From Porites lobata (lineage: Eukaryota; Cnidaria; Anthozoa; Scleractinia; Poritidae), in the NCBI GenBank assembly GCA_942486035.1, contig CALNXK010000037.1, positions 2,256,001 through 2,320,000 on the forward strand: a stretch of DNA of 64,000 bases, written 5' to 3'. The translations under genes and the position numbers were made by a program. Shown here piece after piece: positions 23,201 through 37,700 of the stretch. The notes beneath the pieces are model-generated. The model did no database searches. It worked only from the letters and a program-made list of their open reading frames with translations, and was not told the origin of the DNA. The first letter of the stretch is position 1, and every line of letters starts with the position of its first letter.

Positions 23201-26200
23201 TTCCCCCAAAATCAAAATATGAAGTGAATAATTGGTGGAAAGGAGTACCAGATAGTCAACCACCAGCAACAAGGTGCCTCTGATCTCATTAGCGGACTAA
23301 CTGGTTTATGTGTACACCTTTTCTACCCCAATTTATTTCCTTCCTAAATCAACCTCATTTTACCCCAAAATAACCGTAACGCCCCCTTAATACGACCAAT
23401 GAAACAGTACCTTTACTGACTATTTCAACAACAATTCAAATAAATATTTTTACAGTCTACTAGTTACCTAACAGAACAGTCGGTTGATGCAGACACGATG
23501 ACGCCAGAGCTTTGCACGTGTTCCAGTCCCACAACTCGCGTGAGATGTCCCCTCCAACAAACAACCTGCTTAATGACATTCTGTAAAAAAGGATAAAATC
23601 CATAAAACCCGATCATTGCACCAAATAAAAAAACCCCTAGTATTACGAACTTGGCTATCACAAGTATCCTGTAGTTTATAGTGGTAAAACTAGTAGAATG
23701 GTAGTATCATAGCAGACGCCACCAACTCAAGAGACTGGTTTGGTAACTGACACTGAACCGTGTGGCCAGAGAGGACGCTGTCGAGTGCACCTTGGCCAGA
23801 GCGCCAATCCATAGTCTCCCGAGACGGGCTGATCCTTGCTTCTCACTTGTATGATAACAGGTGAGACCACTTGGTGGGAACATGGTTACGTGAAAAACAG
23901 GAATAAATTGGTTGAATGAGAAGCATTTGTCGACTCCATGGGGACGTAGGGTGCCGCTTTGAAAGATACGTTGTTGATCTAGATTACAGAGATTAAGATT
24001 CACGTTTACCGCATACGGCAAACGTCGGACTCGAGTTGAGAATTTCTCAGAATAGGAAATAAGCAAATAAATACAGTCCCGAACGATTCTTATGGTTAAA
24101 ACTGGCACAAAACTACTTATTTTTTTTATAGAAGCAATAAAGAGTAAACGGAAAATAAGGGGAAAACTTATTCAAGTGGTAAAAATTCACGTCTACCGTT
24201 TGACGTAAACGTGCATCTTAATCTCTCTATTTTTGCAGTTTTCCGTATTACAATGGTGAAGAGAGATTGGAAATCGAAGAATGCCATGTTTTGTTGCAAT
24301 GATTAGCGAGATTAAAATGGCGAGCTTCTGGTTTGACGTGTCGTCGTCGTTTCTTTCAACATCTTGAAGATGTTCTCGGAACCAGTCGCCTAGTTTTTGC
24401 CGGCTTGTTTCGGATGTTTCGCCTATGGGGTATAACTGTTTCGCCTATGGGGTATAACTGTTTCGCCTATGGGGTATTACACATTATGGCGTACAAGTGA
24501 TGCAACCTACCAGTCTATATTCATCGAAAAAGGGATAGAAATTAAGTCTCTTCGGCACCAAGCGAACTGATCGTAGTAAGGTGGAGTTAATAGTAAAGAA
24601 AGAACATTAATTTCGCTGGTGGTGATTTTCATATGCGCTTCCTTTTCGTTCCCTCTACAATCCCTGAGGAAATATATAAAACTATTGGACAAAAAGGTGC
24701 GTATCAACCGTTGAGCCGGAGACGAAATGGTGTTAAATACCGTGGGATCTCTCCTCGTTTCTTCCTTGTTGCCCTCTTGTTCTTCTTCTTTATGTTCCTC
24801 TCCGTCGCTCTCCGTTGGAGGGTGAAGAAGAAAGCTCCCCACCTCCCACACGGTGATGTAACCCTCTAAATACAGGTCAGTAAAAGAACAAGACTTTTAG
24901 TCATGGATGTATATGTTGGAGGTCAAAATTAAATTCAGGCTAAAATTTTTTAACCGAGGTTGATTCTCAATTTCCTTAACCCTGATTATTCATGAATTAG
25001 GCTATGAGACAAAAAAATTTAACCTGAATATAATTTTGACCTGTAACATCGAGTTTCCACTTGGTAAACCCAAAGTTATTGGTTGTCTACCATTTACATG
25101 GGCAAACTGATCGGTTCATGATTTTTTCTTTTAATTCATAAATTTATTAAACTAGAGAAAAAAGCGTACAGTTAATACAACCAGGTTGATACAGTAATAA
25201 AATAAGCAAGTCATGTAATAAACAGAAAAAGAAAATAAAAACACTAAAGAAAGCCTACAATAAATACAGCAAGGGAGAATACAATAGTAAGCAAGAGCAA
25301 AAGAAAGGTATTTAAAAGAAAGAACACCAACAACAAAAAAAAGCACACACAAGTCACAACGCATGTCAGAAATGCACAAAGCGGTCCACTTGTTTCTGCA
25401 TTTGGTGTGGTTTTTCGGTTTCAATAGCAATTTTTCTTTCACATTGAATTTTAATCACCAGAAGAACAATGAAAACATCTAGTCTCGGGTTCTCAGATTT
25501 GTTTCTAGCAACGTGGATGTAGTAGCGTGCAATTAGTAGATAATGATTGACAGCGCGAAAGCGTGTTGATTCGGGTTTGTAACCGTAAAGAATTTCCGTA
25601 GTACTGGGTGTTATGTTTTCAGATCGATAAGGGTTTGGGAAAACGGGTGAGAAAAATTCAGGGCTGGTAAATTTCATTCTGGAATTGTGTTTCCATTTGC
25701 ACAAATCAGTTCCTTTTACCGAAAAAAGGGCCGCGAAAGCCTGAAATTGGTATCAAATATGGGTTTGAACAAATAAAACACGACTTTCCGTTTGGAAAAC
25801 TCCTTCCGGGAAAACAGACTACCGTTTCAGATGTTCCGTAACTCCCAGGAATTTTCCACTGAAACGACACGAAAAGCTGTGTTCCATTTACTTTTCAAAC
25901 GGTTTTTCGGGAAACTTTTTGTAAATGATAAACAGCCAAGAGCTCGCTAACCTCACACAAGTTTTTTTTTTTTTTAATTTTTTCTTCGTTCTTTTAAACA
26001 AACAAACAAACATGAAGCATAGGCCATATATGAAAACAACTCTTACTTGCATCTCCACTGATAACAAAATTACAGTCCGCATCTGTGCACATGGAAGTTA
26101 CTGCTGATGCCTGCCGCCTGGTAATCGCTCGCACCTCAGATAACAGAGTTCCCTACGAATAAATGCCATAAAAATTCGCCGTAATAAATGATCTCAACTT

Positions 26201-29200
26201 CAGCGTGCGTATATTTACGAGATGGTAGGGCCACTTAACTAGGGGACAATAATCGAAGCAGACGAAAATTTTTGCGGCAAATCGACCAGTTTATAACAAA
26301 AATAGGCCATACTGTGGGTTGAGTTTGTTGTTGGTTCTCTCCCTTGGTCCGAGAGGTTTTTCTCGGGGTAATCCGGTTTCCCCTCCAAAAAGCTCCAAAA
26401 AAACTAAAACTTACAAATTCCAGTTCGGTCTGTAACGCATGGACACGTTTAAGCGAGTTCTTACCAATTCTTAAGTGTTTTGTAGGTAAACAAATTACAA
26501 TTACAGTTACAGTGGGGGTTGGTGCAGGGGTTAGATCTCTCGAATAGCGTATTCAGCGCATTGGGTACCAGAAGAATTTAGGGACAGTCTAGGAACGAGA
26601 CTGTTCAACTCACCGCTAAATTCCAGAATCGTAAAAAGCCATCATGGTGAGAAGAAACCAAAGCCGGCTCACTGACTTGTAAAAACTCTCCAATAATGGT
26701 CTCCTTATTCTCGTCACTTTCCTCTCCCTCTTGCTCATCCTCATTAATAACTTTATCTTCACCTTTCTCCGCGTTTTCTTGCACCTTCTCTGATCGTGCC
26801 TCGCCTTCTTCTTTATCTGCGCTGTCTTCATCTGTTTGCTTCTGGTTTTCGTGAACGTATTCTTCTCCTTCAATTTCAGCTTGTTCACCCTGACTGCCAT
26901 TCACATCTTCTGTATTAAAGCTAACGTGACCTACTTCGCGGGTAGTGTCTTCAAATTTAACGTTACTGAAAGAGGAAAAAATACGATAATATTCATTCAA
27001 CTGATCCAACATATTAGTCCGTCTTCATCCAACAATGTTATTGGATAAACCGCTCTCTCCGCAGAGGCTCCGGCTAGACATCTCAACAATAACAATAATG
27101 GAAGAAGGAAAAGGCGGGAGCCTGGGCCTCGCTTTATCCCTTTCCCCTTCCCATCGTCTCCCACGCGCTTTATTTTTCCCTCTCCCCAGCCTCCCTACGA
27201 CACAAAGAGGCCTCTGCGGAGGAGACAGGATGGCCCAGCAAGACAGACAGCAGCCCCTTAGAACTCATGAGCGAGCGAGCAGATCGAGCTAGTGAACGAA
27301 CGAAAATGAGAAAAAAAACATGGCAAGTACTTGAAGGAAACTAGAGAGGAGACAACTTTACCTCGGTCTTCTTTCGGGAAGTTTGTTCTTTCAATCTCCA
27401 CGTACCTGCCTTGTAAAGTACTGAGCTAAACTTACAAAAAAAGACTGCTTCCTGTCCGAGGTCAAAAGTCTAGGTTTGCGTTCCACTTCGAACGCAACCC
27501 AAACCTGCAGGTTAGCTTCCAAGTTTGTATCACCAGATCAGCAGTGACGAGCATGCAGAAGATATCCTTAATGGAAGGAATGTCCAGGAAATATCTTTTT
27601 TTATAATACCGTTGCCGTGAAATTTTACTTGAGGAATTAGAAGAAGCACTTAAGGAAGAGCGTCTAGCACGTGGCATTGTCCTCTTTATCAGTCATAGTA
27701 CTTGGAGTATGGGCCGGGACCCGGATACTTTTATAAAAAACTTCCCAGATGTTCAACTCTACGCCTACTAATTACATATAGTGACAGCCCTCATATCAGC
27801 TAAGAAACTCTCTAATAGGGATTAACACAGTGTAACAAAATCGCGGTTAGTTTGGCATGTCACGTGACCACGGTCTTGTGGTGGCGTTTGCAGTTTCCGT
27901 TTGAACGGCAAGAAGGGCTTCCAGCGGTAAGTGACAAAAGGTTTTTGGCCACTAAAAATCGAAGTGGCTTTCTGCGTCCGTCTGCGATGTGCTAGTTAGA
28001 TTTTTGAACTCGAATCAACGAACCGTTCATGTTTTAGGGGCGATAAAAGTGATGCACTTCGACTTGACGAAAAACACTTAACAATGAACGCCTTGCTAAA
28101 ATTTGAAATCCCGGCACCGTGAAACTGTAAAGGCCTAACCGCAAATGCATTTTGCGGTTTGCCATGGAAAACCTGATGCTAAAAGGTTCTATTAAAGACG
28201 GTCCCGTTGACGGCAAACGGCAAACACTTGTCATTTACTGTTCATTATCTTTTGCCACAACTCGCTCTTTTTCTTGGCGATTACCGTATTTACACCAATA
28301 TGCGTTGCCTAAGCGGGTGTTACCCTAACAGTTTAAACTCTCACGTTTCGGTATATCTGACAATTAATTATTATACCCTTTTCCGTAAATGATGGGTTTC
28401 CTGACCCGATGAACCAAATAAAGGCATCTATAAACCAGCTGCTCATCCTGGTGATGGCGCTTGTATTTGCTACTGTTCGCACTTGCAGATTTTGGCGGAA
28501 CACACCTGAAGCAAAAGAACCGATAAATCCATTAATCCAGTTTTGTGCTCAAGCTAGTAAACAGAGTATAGAGTGCAGGGCCGCCAAAATAACGACGGGG
28601 CAACGTAAAATGTCCGGCCAAGATGACCATTTGCCCGGACAAACTAAAGGTTCGCCGGTAAGTCTATCAAAACTCTTTTATATCCAGTGCATTTTGGAAA
28701 TCAAAGAAAGCAACAAGAACGATAATGACGATAGATTCCCCTCTGTAATTCATATATACTGTATACATAATTAGAATACCGTAGGGCGATTTTCTCTGTC
28801 TCTAGGTTCCATATTATAACCGATCCACTTGTGGTACCCGCGAAGAGTAAAGGAGACATATGCTCCAAACACGTCACGTCACAGTGAGAGAGGGCATACT
28901 CCTGAAATGGAATAAACACAGCACAGACGAAAATCAGTGATGACGGCAACGGGGAAACTCGACCAACATTCTACAAGTGAGTTTACAGACCATCGACTCG
29001 ACTTTATCAAGAAGGAAATAAACTAACAAACAACCAAGCAAACAGGACTTCCTGTTGCCTAAATTCTTTAACCCTTTAAGTCCCAGTATCAACATAAAAA
29101 TTCTCCAGACTGATCTCCATACATTTCGTTAATGAATTAGTTAGAAGAATTTGATAAAAGATCAAAGCAGTTTTCCTTTGGTGATCATTTTATTAATTCT

Positions 29201-31670
29201 CACACTTTTTCTCTAAGTAATGCATTGATATCGTTAAGAGAAAGCTGATGTTGGTCACTATTGGAATTTAAAGTGTTAAGGTACGTTAAAACGGGCACCA
29301 AAAACGTGCAACCTGTTTTGCGAAACTGCTGCAAAATGATTAGACTGCGATGTTGCACGTTTTACCACCCACGCTCAAACCTGTCTCGCAACAAATGCTG
29401 CAAGCTGCGAAAAGTTGTTGCAGAAAGTACGCTGTAGTTTACTGTTTGGGACAAACTCTGTGTATGTTGCTAGTTTTACCGGTCCGAGGCAAACCTGCTT
29501 TGCAATAAGTGACGTAACTCCCGAAAGCAACTTGCAAAAACTGATTTGTTGCAAGACAGGTTCAAAAGTAGGTGGTTTTAACTCGTTTTGTACCAATGTT
29601 GCAGAGCTAGTTGCCCGTTTTACCAAAGCTTTAAATGGGCTGAGATCTCTGTTAATTTACACCTCGCACGTCTCTTTGTCCTTACCTCATTGCTTGATTT
29701 GACCTCCTGGGTTTCTCCAATTGAGGGAAGGGGAGCTCGTGACACGAAAGGGGCTTGTTCATCTTAATACAAAAAACAAAACCACAAAAAAATACATCAA
29801 TTAAAAACAACAACAACAACAGAAGGTATACAATGCTAGTCAAGAAAGTTGCAGCCCCGAATATGGCCCCCCTCCTCCCAAAAAACAACAACAACAAAAA
29901 AAACAGTCAAATGAAAGCCATTCAGAGCTATATACATGAAGAAAATATATTTCTTTGCTTCATTTTTGTTTGTTTGGTAGTTTTGCCAAAAATATGGTTG
30001 GCTAGCTCTTACGTTTTTAGCGGGCATTATCTTACAGGCAATGTAAGATAATGCAATAAGATAGTGTTTATAGTCATTGTAACTAAGCCCAAAATGAAAA
30101 AAAAAACGAAAATTATGAAAACCTAGATTTTATGTTGTAATATCGATAGTGATAGTGATGATGTTAAAAAGGTCTCAACGTCAATGCAAATGATGCCAGA
30201 ATATGATTTGGCTGAAAATGTCGAAAAATCTGGTCCCAAATGCTAAAAAGGTCGATAACCCTATGTACTGGATAAATCTCTATCCGGAGGATAGCGCAAT
30301 CCTAAGGGGGCCACTCCCATATTTGGTCTTATGCGGGTATGTGCCACTGAACAGGGTATGATTTTCAAGGTCTTGAGTCTTAAACAGGGCAGGGTTCTCA
30401 ATAGATTTTTAAGCACACTGAAAAGTAGGAGGCAGGCCAGAGGTGTCAAAACAAAGCAAAGAAAAGCGACTTAAACACAAAGTTTTCCCAAGGTCTTGAG
30501 TCTTAAACAGGGTACGCAATTTCACTATTAAGCGTCTTGAACAGGGTGTTTTTTTGGACTGGAAGCTTTTCAAAGAGTGTGAAGACTTGCGATGAGCGGT
30601 CTACATTTGTAATACCAATAAGTTTTTTCGTAAACATCTATTGTCACGATTTTAGTGTGAAAAATTACTTAATTCTGTACGAGAACAAAACAAATCAGGC
30701 TCAGAAAATAGTGTCTCCCGTCTTAAATAGGGTCGGGGTTTGAAGGCCTCGGAGCACAGCTCTAACCAGACTTCCCTTGAATGCTCCCCAACCCCCCCCC
30801 CCCCTCCAGGAGCGCAATTGCGCAATTATGCGCTGGATAGTGATTTATCCGATGGATAGCACTATCCAACGTTTGAACAACCGGTAGCAGATTCCACAAC
30901 TGACTTAAGGAGTGAATTGGGTTGGTTCATCAAATTCGTACATGTTTAGAGAAACGAGAAATTGCTGAAAGGGTATAAGCAATCTTATATGCAGCTTTTT
31001 CCCTATGGCATGTGTCAAGAAGAAAATCATTACCTTTGTCCTTGTAGATTGGCACAGGCGGGACGAAAAGATCCGATAAAACCTTGAGTTCAACGAGTGT
31101 TTGTACATCGGCAGGGTCCTGTTACGGACAACAATTACATAGCCATATCACACAAGAATTTTTTTTCACTTAATAATAACTTACCATTTACTGGGTTGTT
31201 AATGAAATCAAAGTTGATCCCTGCTGCTTGCAACTTCAAAAATAATGCTCGGGAGACATCTTCTTTTTTCTCGGATCTCTGATTTTGTCATTTACATGTA
31301 ATTTCTTTGCCTGCCTTTTAAGTTCCATAGCGATTGAGGGCGAGTAATTGGCAAAATTAAACAAAATGAACTGGACGCCATGACACAGCCCCTTTAAACT
31401 GGTATAGTGTTGTATCTACATGCTTTTGTCTTGCTTTTTTTAAAATATCCAGACAAGAGTGCGAATACGACTTTGCAAACCAGCTCAGTCTTATTTCCTT
31501 ATTTTCTAGTATCAGAGGGAAGAGCGAGATGTCTTAGCACAAAACCACAGGGTACCCATATTTAACACTGATCCACGTTAATAATTAACAATTATTCCTT
31601 CAGCCCGAATGGGCTCTTGAGTCAATAGCCCATGAGGCCGAAGACCGAATGGGCTATCGACTCAGAGGCC

Positions 31671-31711
<41 letters not shown>

Positions 31712-34700
31712 GTTGGTCAAAAATATCAAGACAAAAACAACGTTAGCTACCAAAACGCGATTCAGCCGCCATTGTTAAGGTTTTCAAAGCCGGCGCTTTT
31801 CGCTACTAGTGGGCTATAACATATAGCCTAGTAGTAGCTCAACCAATCAGAACGCAGCATTGATAATAGACCACTAGCTGGATTTTACTAATTAACGATA
31901 TATCGTTACAGCAAACAATAGCTTGACCACTGAACAAGACGCAAAGCGAAAACCTTTGTTAATCAAGCCAACAAAATGACTAAATTGAATGATTTTGCTG
32001 CTTTTTGATTCTTTTTTAGTATTTTGGTGTAATTCTCATGGGGGTGGCGTCTATTAGACTGGCGCTTTTCGCTACTAGTGGGCTATAACATATAGCCTAG
32101 TAGTAGCTCAACCTATCAGAACGCAGCATTGATAATAGACCACTAGCTGGATTTTACTAATTAACGATATATCGTTACAGCAAACAATAGCTCCAATACA
32201 TTTACTATAAACTTACACATGCAGATACATAAATGGTTACACATACAGATTGTGTGACCACCCTGTGACAAAACCGGCCAGAATTTTTTAAGTTTTACTT
32301 GCACTTTATCTGGCGCTCATAAACGGTCAGATCTAAAGAACGCTATAATTATCAATAACCTACTTCCATGATTCTAATCTTCTTCCCCCACGATGAAACC
32401 AAGAGACACCTCTTGCCATACATCGTGTGATAGACCAGACCTGTTATAGTGTCCTCATGCCGCTTCTTTGTCTGTTCATCCGGGAACTTCTTGTAAAGTT
32501 GACCACTGCCAAAATCCCACACCTTTATAGAACCTGAAAATTCAATGTAGAAATTGTTTTCTGTATGAACTCATATCAAACGTTAAGATGGATTTTGTGG
32601 CTTAATTTCTAGATGCGTACGTGGCAATGTATTAATGGCTACGCGTAAACATAAAAGTTGAGGGAGGTTCAACTTTTTCGTTTACACGCGGCCTTCCATA
32701 CATTGCCTCTATTTTGTTTACCTAAAGAGAAAAGTTTCATACAGGGACTTTGAATGAAGAGGAATTATAATCACTACACGCGGCCACTGCCCTCTCCAAA
32801 ACGTTCCTTTTCGCGGGCAAAACAGCAAAGTGTGCGCTGAAAATGGAATTTGCCGCCTGCAACATGATTTCATGTTAAACAATCTTTCCTTATGAAAAAA
32901 AATAGCAGTTTGGCCTTGTTCGGGCGCAAATGATGCCACTCGGGCCACAAATAAACTATATGCTCGACAAAAGTCATGTGATTATGATCAACAAACTAGT
33001 ACCGTAAATAATCTAATAGACGCTCAGGCCGTTTATCTAATTTTAGGAGTCCAAGAGGGGACGTTTAATGGATAGGAGGCGTTTTTGCAACAAGCTCAAC
33101 AAAATATTCAGTCCATCCATTGATACTTCTAGGCCGTCCAGAGATCCACATCGCTCTTTCAGATCTCAAAATCGATGTCAGAATCCTCATTCAGGATCAT
33201 TGTGCTGTAATCGTTTGCCTATCCTTTCTTTGAACTTGACCACTGAACAAGATGCAAAGCGAAAACCTTTGTTAATCAAGCCAACAAAATGACTAAATTG
33301 AATGATTTTGCTGCTTTTTGATTTTTTTTTTAGTATTTTGGTGTAATTCTCATGGGGGTGGCGTCTATTAGACTGGGGGCGTTTATTTGAGAGGGGCGTC
33401 AATTACAACATTTACGGCAATTTATTTTCACAACTGAACGACAGCTCAACCGCGTAGGTTGATAGTATAACTGCGACAATCACATCCACATATATAAGAT
33501 AACATATAACGTCATCATATTATTATTGAGCCTAACCATTGTAAGCCCCCGTTGCTAGTCTGTAGCCTGAGCTGTCAACTGTCATGGCTGTTATCTCAGT
33601 AGACGGACCATGGGCGTCTGTCACCTGATACACAAACTGACCTGTCTCCATCTCCCATACCTGCAAAACAATCAACAACACAATAATACAATAATCAATA
33701 AATACAGGAAAGAAACTTCAATTGCTCTTGTGCACTAGTTAAGTGAATTATTGGTCAGAAAAAAAGAAAACACATAGAAAAAGTAACTAGACGCTTGTCA
33801 TAGGAGTACATTGCGCTACGTGATACTGTCGGTGGCCTGACATTTTATAAGCTGAGAGTATATATGACTACTCCTGTCCCCAATTCATCTAAGAAGTAAA
33901 TTAATCTATAAAAGGAGCCGATCATTTAAGTTCAGTAATACTAGCGAAATTTAACATCCACGGCCAGTTTTATAGCTCTTTGGATCCACCTCTTTGGTAG
34001 CTATACATGTATGGCGGTAGTACCGGGGGTACTCCCTAATATGGGCTATATAGGTATGTGCGGCCCCAAAGGGTAGGGTTTTTCAGCCGTTTTGGTCATA
34101 AATTGGGTATCGATTTTGGCTATTTTGCCGCCATTTTGGTCATAAATAGGGTAACGATTTTTGCACTGTAGTCTTGAATGCACTTTTTAGAAGACTACTT
34201 CGTTATCATGTCCCCCTAACCTAATAAAAAAGCAGATAAACATTGCCTTTAACATTGGTCTGAACTAGGGAAATAATTATAAGGCAGGTCTGAAACAGGG
34301 TATTGATTTAAGGGTCAGGTCATAAATAGGGTATCAAATTTTTGGTTAGGTCATAAATAGGGTAGGGAAAATCGCAGATTTTGGTCATAAATAGGGTAAG
34401 GGTTTTGGGAAGCGGGCCGCACACCCCTACCCAATTTTTCTGTGAGTACCCCCCCCCCCGGGTACTTTTATAGCGGAGGTCTAAAAAACATGCCCGGCCG
34501 CTATTACCATTACACTAAACAAGCTGAATTAACAGTAAGGATTGAAAGGGTGCAAAAGTACAACGTAACGGCTGGAGAGATCGGGCGATCCTTGCGATCC
34601 TTATGCCGAATACGGTAACTATAGGGCCCCAATGGGGGGGGGGGGGAATCCGCATATGAAAGAATTAAACCCCTAAAGGAGACCGATCTGGGCGTGGCCC

Positions 34701-37700
34701 AAACTTTTTTTGACCCCTAAAAGAGACCATGTTGAAACACAGACAATATGTATATATATTTATATTTTTCGTGTGGAACCCTAAACGAGACCTTCACGGC
34801 TAGATATGATGGCGTTTTGCCCAGAACACGCTAAGTGCGACCAAAATCCGAAATTTACACCCTAAGCGAGACGACGAGCATCCCCACCCCTTTCATATGC
34901 GGAGTCCCCCCCCCCCGGGTTTCTGGTAACTCTCGTCCAAGAAAATCGCTTACATTGAAAGGAAGTCAAGCAGTTTTTGAAACAATAGCGATTTCTCAAC
35001 GACCACTCGCCACTATTTCATATGCCCAATTAAAAATAGCAGCAAAAATGGCGGCAAAAAAGCCAGAGTTGTAAAATACAACTAAGAGGACGCTCGCTGT
35101 TTATGCACCTGTATGTCTTAAATCACAAACCAGGGCTACTACTTATTTGTCTTAATAGACCTTGTTCAGTCGTCAGTTCTAGCTACGGTTTTTGTTCGTT
35201 AAATCACAAGGATCAAAGACACGCTCGCCGTTTACGAAGAAGTGTACATGTAACATTATTTACAGTAAGTTACCTAAAAACCAAAAACTAAATGATCTAA
35301 AAAGACTTTTCTCGCAAAGCTCACGACACGTCGACATGAAAAATATGGCACGAAGCGCCGCACATTAAAAAACAAAATCGTCTCATTATTTCACTTTCTA
35401 AAGATCCATTCACTCAAAAAACGTTAAAAAGCAATATATAGTTAAACACTCCATGACGCTTTTTCAAGAAGCATGAGCGTGCAGGTGCAATTGTCAAAAT
35501 GTCCTCGATAAATGCGCACATTAGCACTGGCGTTCTTTTGTTGATGAGCAGCTACCTTAAATGCTGATCCATCGTATTTTTTAGATTGCAAGCCGGGCTT
35601 AGGACTTTATTTATGAAACAATAAACTTCAGGCATAACGGCATAATACGTAGGCTGTTAAGAACTATGAATAAAAGCCCTTTGCACAATAACCGCTGGAC
35701 CCTACGCTTTTAAGGCCGCGTTTGAATAAATGCCGGGACATTGACTTGAGAAAATATGATAGCTGGATAAGAAAATCCTTAACAACAAGAATTACTCCGC
35801 ACTCATACACCCGCAGTGTATTAATGAAAACAGCTCATGCACATCCGCATACTCAATTAACAAAGCGTAACTTAAAATACGTCAGAAGACCTATTTTGAA
35901 GGATGAAACTGCATCACCTGATTGAAAGCTTGTTGAACAAGTTCGAGTGCGGGAAGTGGAGAAAGTGGCAAGTACCGAGTGACGCAAAGTAGAAACTCCT
36001 ATTGATGCTACATCCACGGAATAGCACTTTAAACGAAAGCTATTTCAACACAGTGGGCTTTGCAATTAATAGAAGATGTTTTGGCAGGTGCAATGAAAAT
36101 TCCATTGATAAAATTGCAGATTAGAACTTTCTATTTTGTGTATCGAAGTTAATTGCTGACATAATTGGATGCGTTAATTTAAAACACTCATCCTTATCAA
36201 GAACCTGCTCACTTTCCCCGATGGCCAACGACAACTATACTGAAAATACACCACTGAAAGCGTATGAAGAACTCTTTTGCTCTGCTGATTTAACTCAAGG
36301 GATACACAGCCAACTGATATTTCTTTCAGGGCTGAACATTCTCTTCTGTTTCACTGCTTTCTTTGGAAATGCCGTGATCTTAGTAGCTCTTCTCAAGGAA
36401 AATTCCCTTCATGCGCCGTCCAAATTACTGCTGCGTTGCCTCGCTATAACTGATCTCTTCGTTGGCCTAATCGTGGAGCCTCTTGAAGTCACTTTCTGGA
36501 TATCTTTGGCACATCATGAACGATCCAGCATATGCCGTTACGCGTTAGCTGTAGGTGCTATTACTGGCTATACTTTGTGTTTAGTGTCTTTGTTTACATC
36601 GACTGCAATAGCCGTGGAAAGGCTTCTCGCCCTTTCGCTGGGACTCAGATACAGACAAGTTGTGACTTTCACAAGAACTCGTATAAGCATAACTGCTATC
36701 TGGATTGCGTCCATTTTTGGTTCAACAGGGTATCTCTGGAGTCATCCTATCTCCGAATGGTACGGTTATATCGCTATGGGACTGTGTCTAATCGTCTCCA
36801 GTTTTTCCTACACAAAAATTTTCATTACTTTGCGCCACCGTCGGTATCAAGTACACGCGCAACACATTCCAGGAAACCCGTGTCATTTGAATCCGATCAA
36901 TATAGCTCGATACAAAAAGGCTGTATCAAGTGCGCTGTGGTTTCAGCTGACATTAGTTGCCTGTTATCTACCTTACATAATAACAGGCGCCTTCTTGACT
37001 GAAAGAGGATTAACACCATCTGGTTTCATCGCCAATGAATTTGCTTTGACTTTACTTTACGCAAACTCGTCACTGAACCCAATATTTTATTGCTGGAAGA
37101 TCAGAGAAGTTCGGCAAGCAGTTAAAGACACGATAAGACAGCTTTTTTGCCAATCGACCTTGATTCTAACTTAAGTTATACTGTGAAAGGTTTGAACCCA
37201 GGAGTCATTTCATAAGTAGGTTGAGTATCATCGTCTGGGTGAACATAGTCCTGAATAGGACTGTTGTTGACATAGCCGCGTTGCAAACACTCTAAACCTT
37301 CTACACGCGATACGTGGGCCGGCTGCCACGCAGGCTTTTGTTGACAGTGACTGACGTTTCGACAACCTGTGGGGTGGTCAATTAAGTCGCTATGTTATTG
37401 GTCGTCTGCCAGTTAAGCCATCATACTCACTTTACTTATTAAGTTATACGCAGGGGCACCCATCGGCAATTTTCGGAAAATATCTGTTCGGAAGACGATT
37501 TGAGATCTAGAATTTTCGGAACATTTGTTGTAAAATTTCTTGCTTGCCTGCCTCTCCTAGGATTTTCGAACATCTACAAAATGGTATAATAACCCATTTT
37601 TAACGGATTTTTACCCTAAAAAAGGCCACCTAGAATTTTCGGGAGCCTTTTCATGGCTGAAATTTTCGAAAAGGTAAGTTTTGATCCCTATAATTTTCGG

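Noticed and set aside
23040..23460. Candidate exons for the missing WD40 strand (e.g. near 23380 and 22985)
   Set aside because: Phase or motif did not fit, or the acceptors were poor; none contained the expected Trp.
23707..24108. 133-codon minus frame in intron 27
   Set aside because: No domain pattern, and exons 27 and 28 already join in phase without it.
24633..24869. 78-codon plus-strand frame with a hydrophobic stretch
   Set aside because: Exact antisense of exon 27 and its intron; the apparent membrane segment is complement of the Glu/Lys-rich insert.
26616..26900. Lysine-rich 94-codon minus frame
   Set aside because: Alternative frame of WD40 exon 25; the correct frame connects to FLRFWNL and both splice sites.
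28034..28234. Minus frame as an extra WD40 exon
   Set aside because: No WD40 pattern, no suitable phase between exons 23 and 24/25, and repeat-like composition.
36532..37002. 156-codon open frame overlapping GPCR 1
   Set aside because: It is the +1-shifted shadow of the receptor. The receptor frame carries all seven helices and signature residues; this one carries none.
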